NCBI GenBank assembly: GCA_005656395.1
Contig: SRSI01000013.1
Span: 682,001 to 746,000 of the forward strand
Length of the DNA stretch: 64,000 nt
Direction: 5' to 3'
Source: Strongyloides papillosus
Taxonomy: Eukaryota; Nematoda; Chromadorea; Rhabditida; Strongyloididae
Below the pieces are notes generated by a model, which saw only the letters and a list, made by a program, of their open reading frames with translations, made no database searches and was not told the DNA's origin. Made by a program: the position numbers and the translations under genes. Below, one piece after another: positions 62,963-64,000 of the stretch (the first letter of the stretch is position 1; each line of letters opens with the position of its first letter).

Positions 62963-64000
62963 ATGGAAGTAATAACCAAAGAAAATGTAAAATGGGCTGA
63001 TTTTAATACTTTCTCTTATTTTCCTCGTATTAAACAAAATGACAAAAGGAAAGTACATATACACAAAAAAACGGTTCCTAAACTTCTTGACATTGTTTCC
63101 TGTTTTGTAGCTAAACAATATAACTTTAATGAATTAAATAGTATCATTGAAGGACTGTCATTTGAGAAACAAATTGGAAATTTTATTTATTCATTTGCTA
63201 ATAATAAATCTTACCTTTCAATTATTTTTAATGAATATTTAATGAAGTATAATTTTTCAATGGATTTTGGTAATATCCACAAAATATGGCTTTTAAATAG
63301 AGTAAATTTTGAGTCATTTCATGATGGCGTTAATTATTGTAAGACGAATTCAGTTACCAACCTTATACAATGTGGAAATGTACTATTAAGTGTTGTTGTT
63401 AATAATAGAGGTGGAGATTTTGAAAATGTGATAGATAATGAGTTTTTCCATAAATTTCAAGTTTGTATTGAGGTAGAGAAGTGTCGTATTATTAAATATA
63501 TCTGTACTTGTAATCGTGGAAGGAAAAATATATGTTCACATATTATTGCAACTACTTTTGATAGAACCTTTTCTCCAGACAAATTAAAAATTATCCCACC
63601 AGAGACAAATGAGGTTGAATTCTTTGCAAAAGTAACAGGTATTGAATTAGATGGAATTGTTTGTCGGCACCTTAATTGGAGTAGAAATATAAAATCAAAC
63701 TTAATAAAATTAAATATAACATCACGCAGAGAAGATTCTCTGAAATTTAATAATGAATTATTAAACTCTTCCACAGACAAAACAATATTGGAAACAATGA
63801 TGTATTTTGAGAAAATTATGGAAAATGTATTAGAATTTATAGAAGAAAGTAATGGTCCAAGAAATCTGATGCGTAAATTGTGTGATATAAGAGTAACAAT
63901 TTATAATTTACCAATCATGGAAGAATATATTTATAACTTTTTCAAATTAAAAAAGATTGATCATTTTCCATTTTATTTAAGACATATTCAACATACTTTT
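62963..64000 (+). CDS. SWIM zinc-finger protein (ZSWIM4/5/6-like), 5' part, truncated by window end
   Basis: From the ATG at 62963 the frame is open for 346 codons to the last base without a stop. A SWIM zinc finger of form CxCxnCxH lies at about residues 181-194 (ICTCNRGRKNICSH), preceded by a strand FQVCIEVEKCRII and followed by IIATTFDRTFSPDKLKI. This spacing and the upstream helical segment (VPKLLDIVSCFVAKQYNF, with an elongin-BC-box-like hydrophobic character) resemble ZSWIM4/5/6 and more distantly ZSWIM8/EBAX-1. Those proteins serve as substrate receptors of Cullin-RING ubiquitin ligases. Assignment to the exact subgroup is tentative, since the C-terminal part is outside the window. No intron is seen in this part. 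Confidence 0.75.
   Translation, partial: MEVITKENVKWADFNTFSYFPRIKQNDKRKVHIHKKTVPKLLDIVSCFVAKQYNFNELNSIIEGLSFEKQIGNFIYSFANNKSYLSIIFNEYLMKYNFSMDFGNIHKIWLLNRVNFESFHDGVNYCKTNSVTNLIQCGNVLLSVVVNNRGGDFENVIDNEFFHKFQVCIEVEKCRIIKYICTCNRGRKNICSHIIATTFDRTFSPDKLKIIPPETNEVEFFAKVTGIELDGIVCRHLNWSRNIKSNLIKLNITSRREDSLKFNNELLNSSTDKTILETMMYFEKIMENVLEFIEESNGPRNLMRKLCDIRVTIYNLPIMEEYIYNFFKLKKIDHFPFYLRHIQHTF

Noticed and set aside
1..64000. tRNA, rRNA, snRNA, CRISPR arrays and operon-type gene clusters
   Set aside because: None recognised by eye on either strand; a covariance-model search would be needed to exclude small RNA genes.

Overview
The window looks like nuclear DNA of a very AT-rich nematode. Evidence: short introns (mostly 37-60 nt) with GT-AG or occasional GC-AG ends, TTTYAG-type acceptors directly in front of several start codons (as expected where spliced leaders are added), and nematode-type families including pezo-1, bbs-4, pdk-1, a ROG-1/FRS2-like adaptor, a hsp-25-type small heat shock protein and mir-236. 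The strong A+T bias (judged by eye, not computed) and compact introns fit a clade IV Strongyloides-like worm, but the species is inference.

Layout: 0.6-2.2 kb, flavin amine (polyamine) oxidase, minus strand. 5.0-10.2 kb, two head-to-tail Cys-loop ligand-gated channel paralogs; the second carries two GC-AG introns absent from the first. 10.8-12.8 kb, acyl-CoA-synthetase-like AMP-binding enzyme. 13.1-14.2 kb, tetraspanin (minus), divergent from 14.7-17.0 kb, an ER HYOU1/GRP170 chaperone with a candidate unfolded-protein-response element upstream and, strikingly, no beta-sandwich substrate-binding domain. 18.1-19.8 kb, pdk-1. 20.3-22.2 kb, TM9SF3 (minus). 22.7-23.2 kb, small His-rich secreted protein. 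24.0-25.4 kb, FRS2-like adaptor. 25.4-29.6 kb, non-coding, containing a clear mir-236 (miR-8/200 family) hairpin. 29.6-31.7 kb, two-pore-domain K+ channel with two C-terminal fibronectin-III domains. 33.5-41.9 kb, the mechanosensitive channel PEZO-1. 42.6-43.8 kb, a terminal nucleotidyltransferase-like protein whose catalytic acidic residues appear lost. 44.5-46.1 kb, bbs-4 (minus) with an RFX X-box-like site upstream. 50.2-51.3 kb, small heat shock protein. 52.0-52.5 kb, a candidate 47-residue membrane micro-protein. 53.9-57.0 kb, a mobile-element patch: a 1.43-kb near-palindromic foldback element between TTAA sites and a decayed 1286-bp mariner. 63.0 kb to the end, the 5' part of a SWIM zinc-finger (ZSWIM-type) gene running off the window.

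The genes are independent housekeeping or neuronal-type loci with separate promoters rather than an operon; the only clearly shared regulatory segment is the 0.5-kb divergent tetraspanin/HYOU1 promoter. Ion-channel genes are prominent (two Cys-loop channels, a K2P channel, Piezo). The most notable observations are the domain-deleted GRP170, the conserved miRNA, the foldback element, the consecutive GC-AG introns and the probable pseudo-nucleotidyltransferase.
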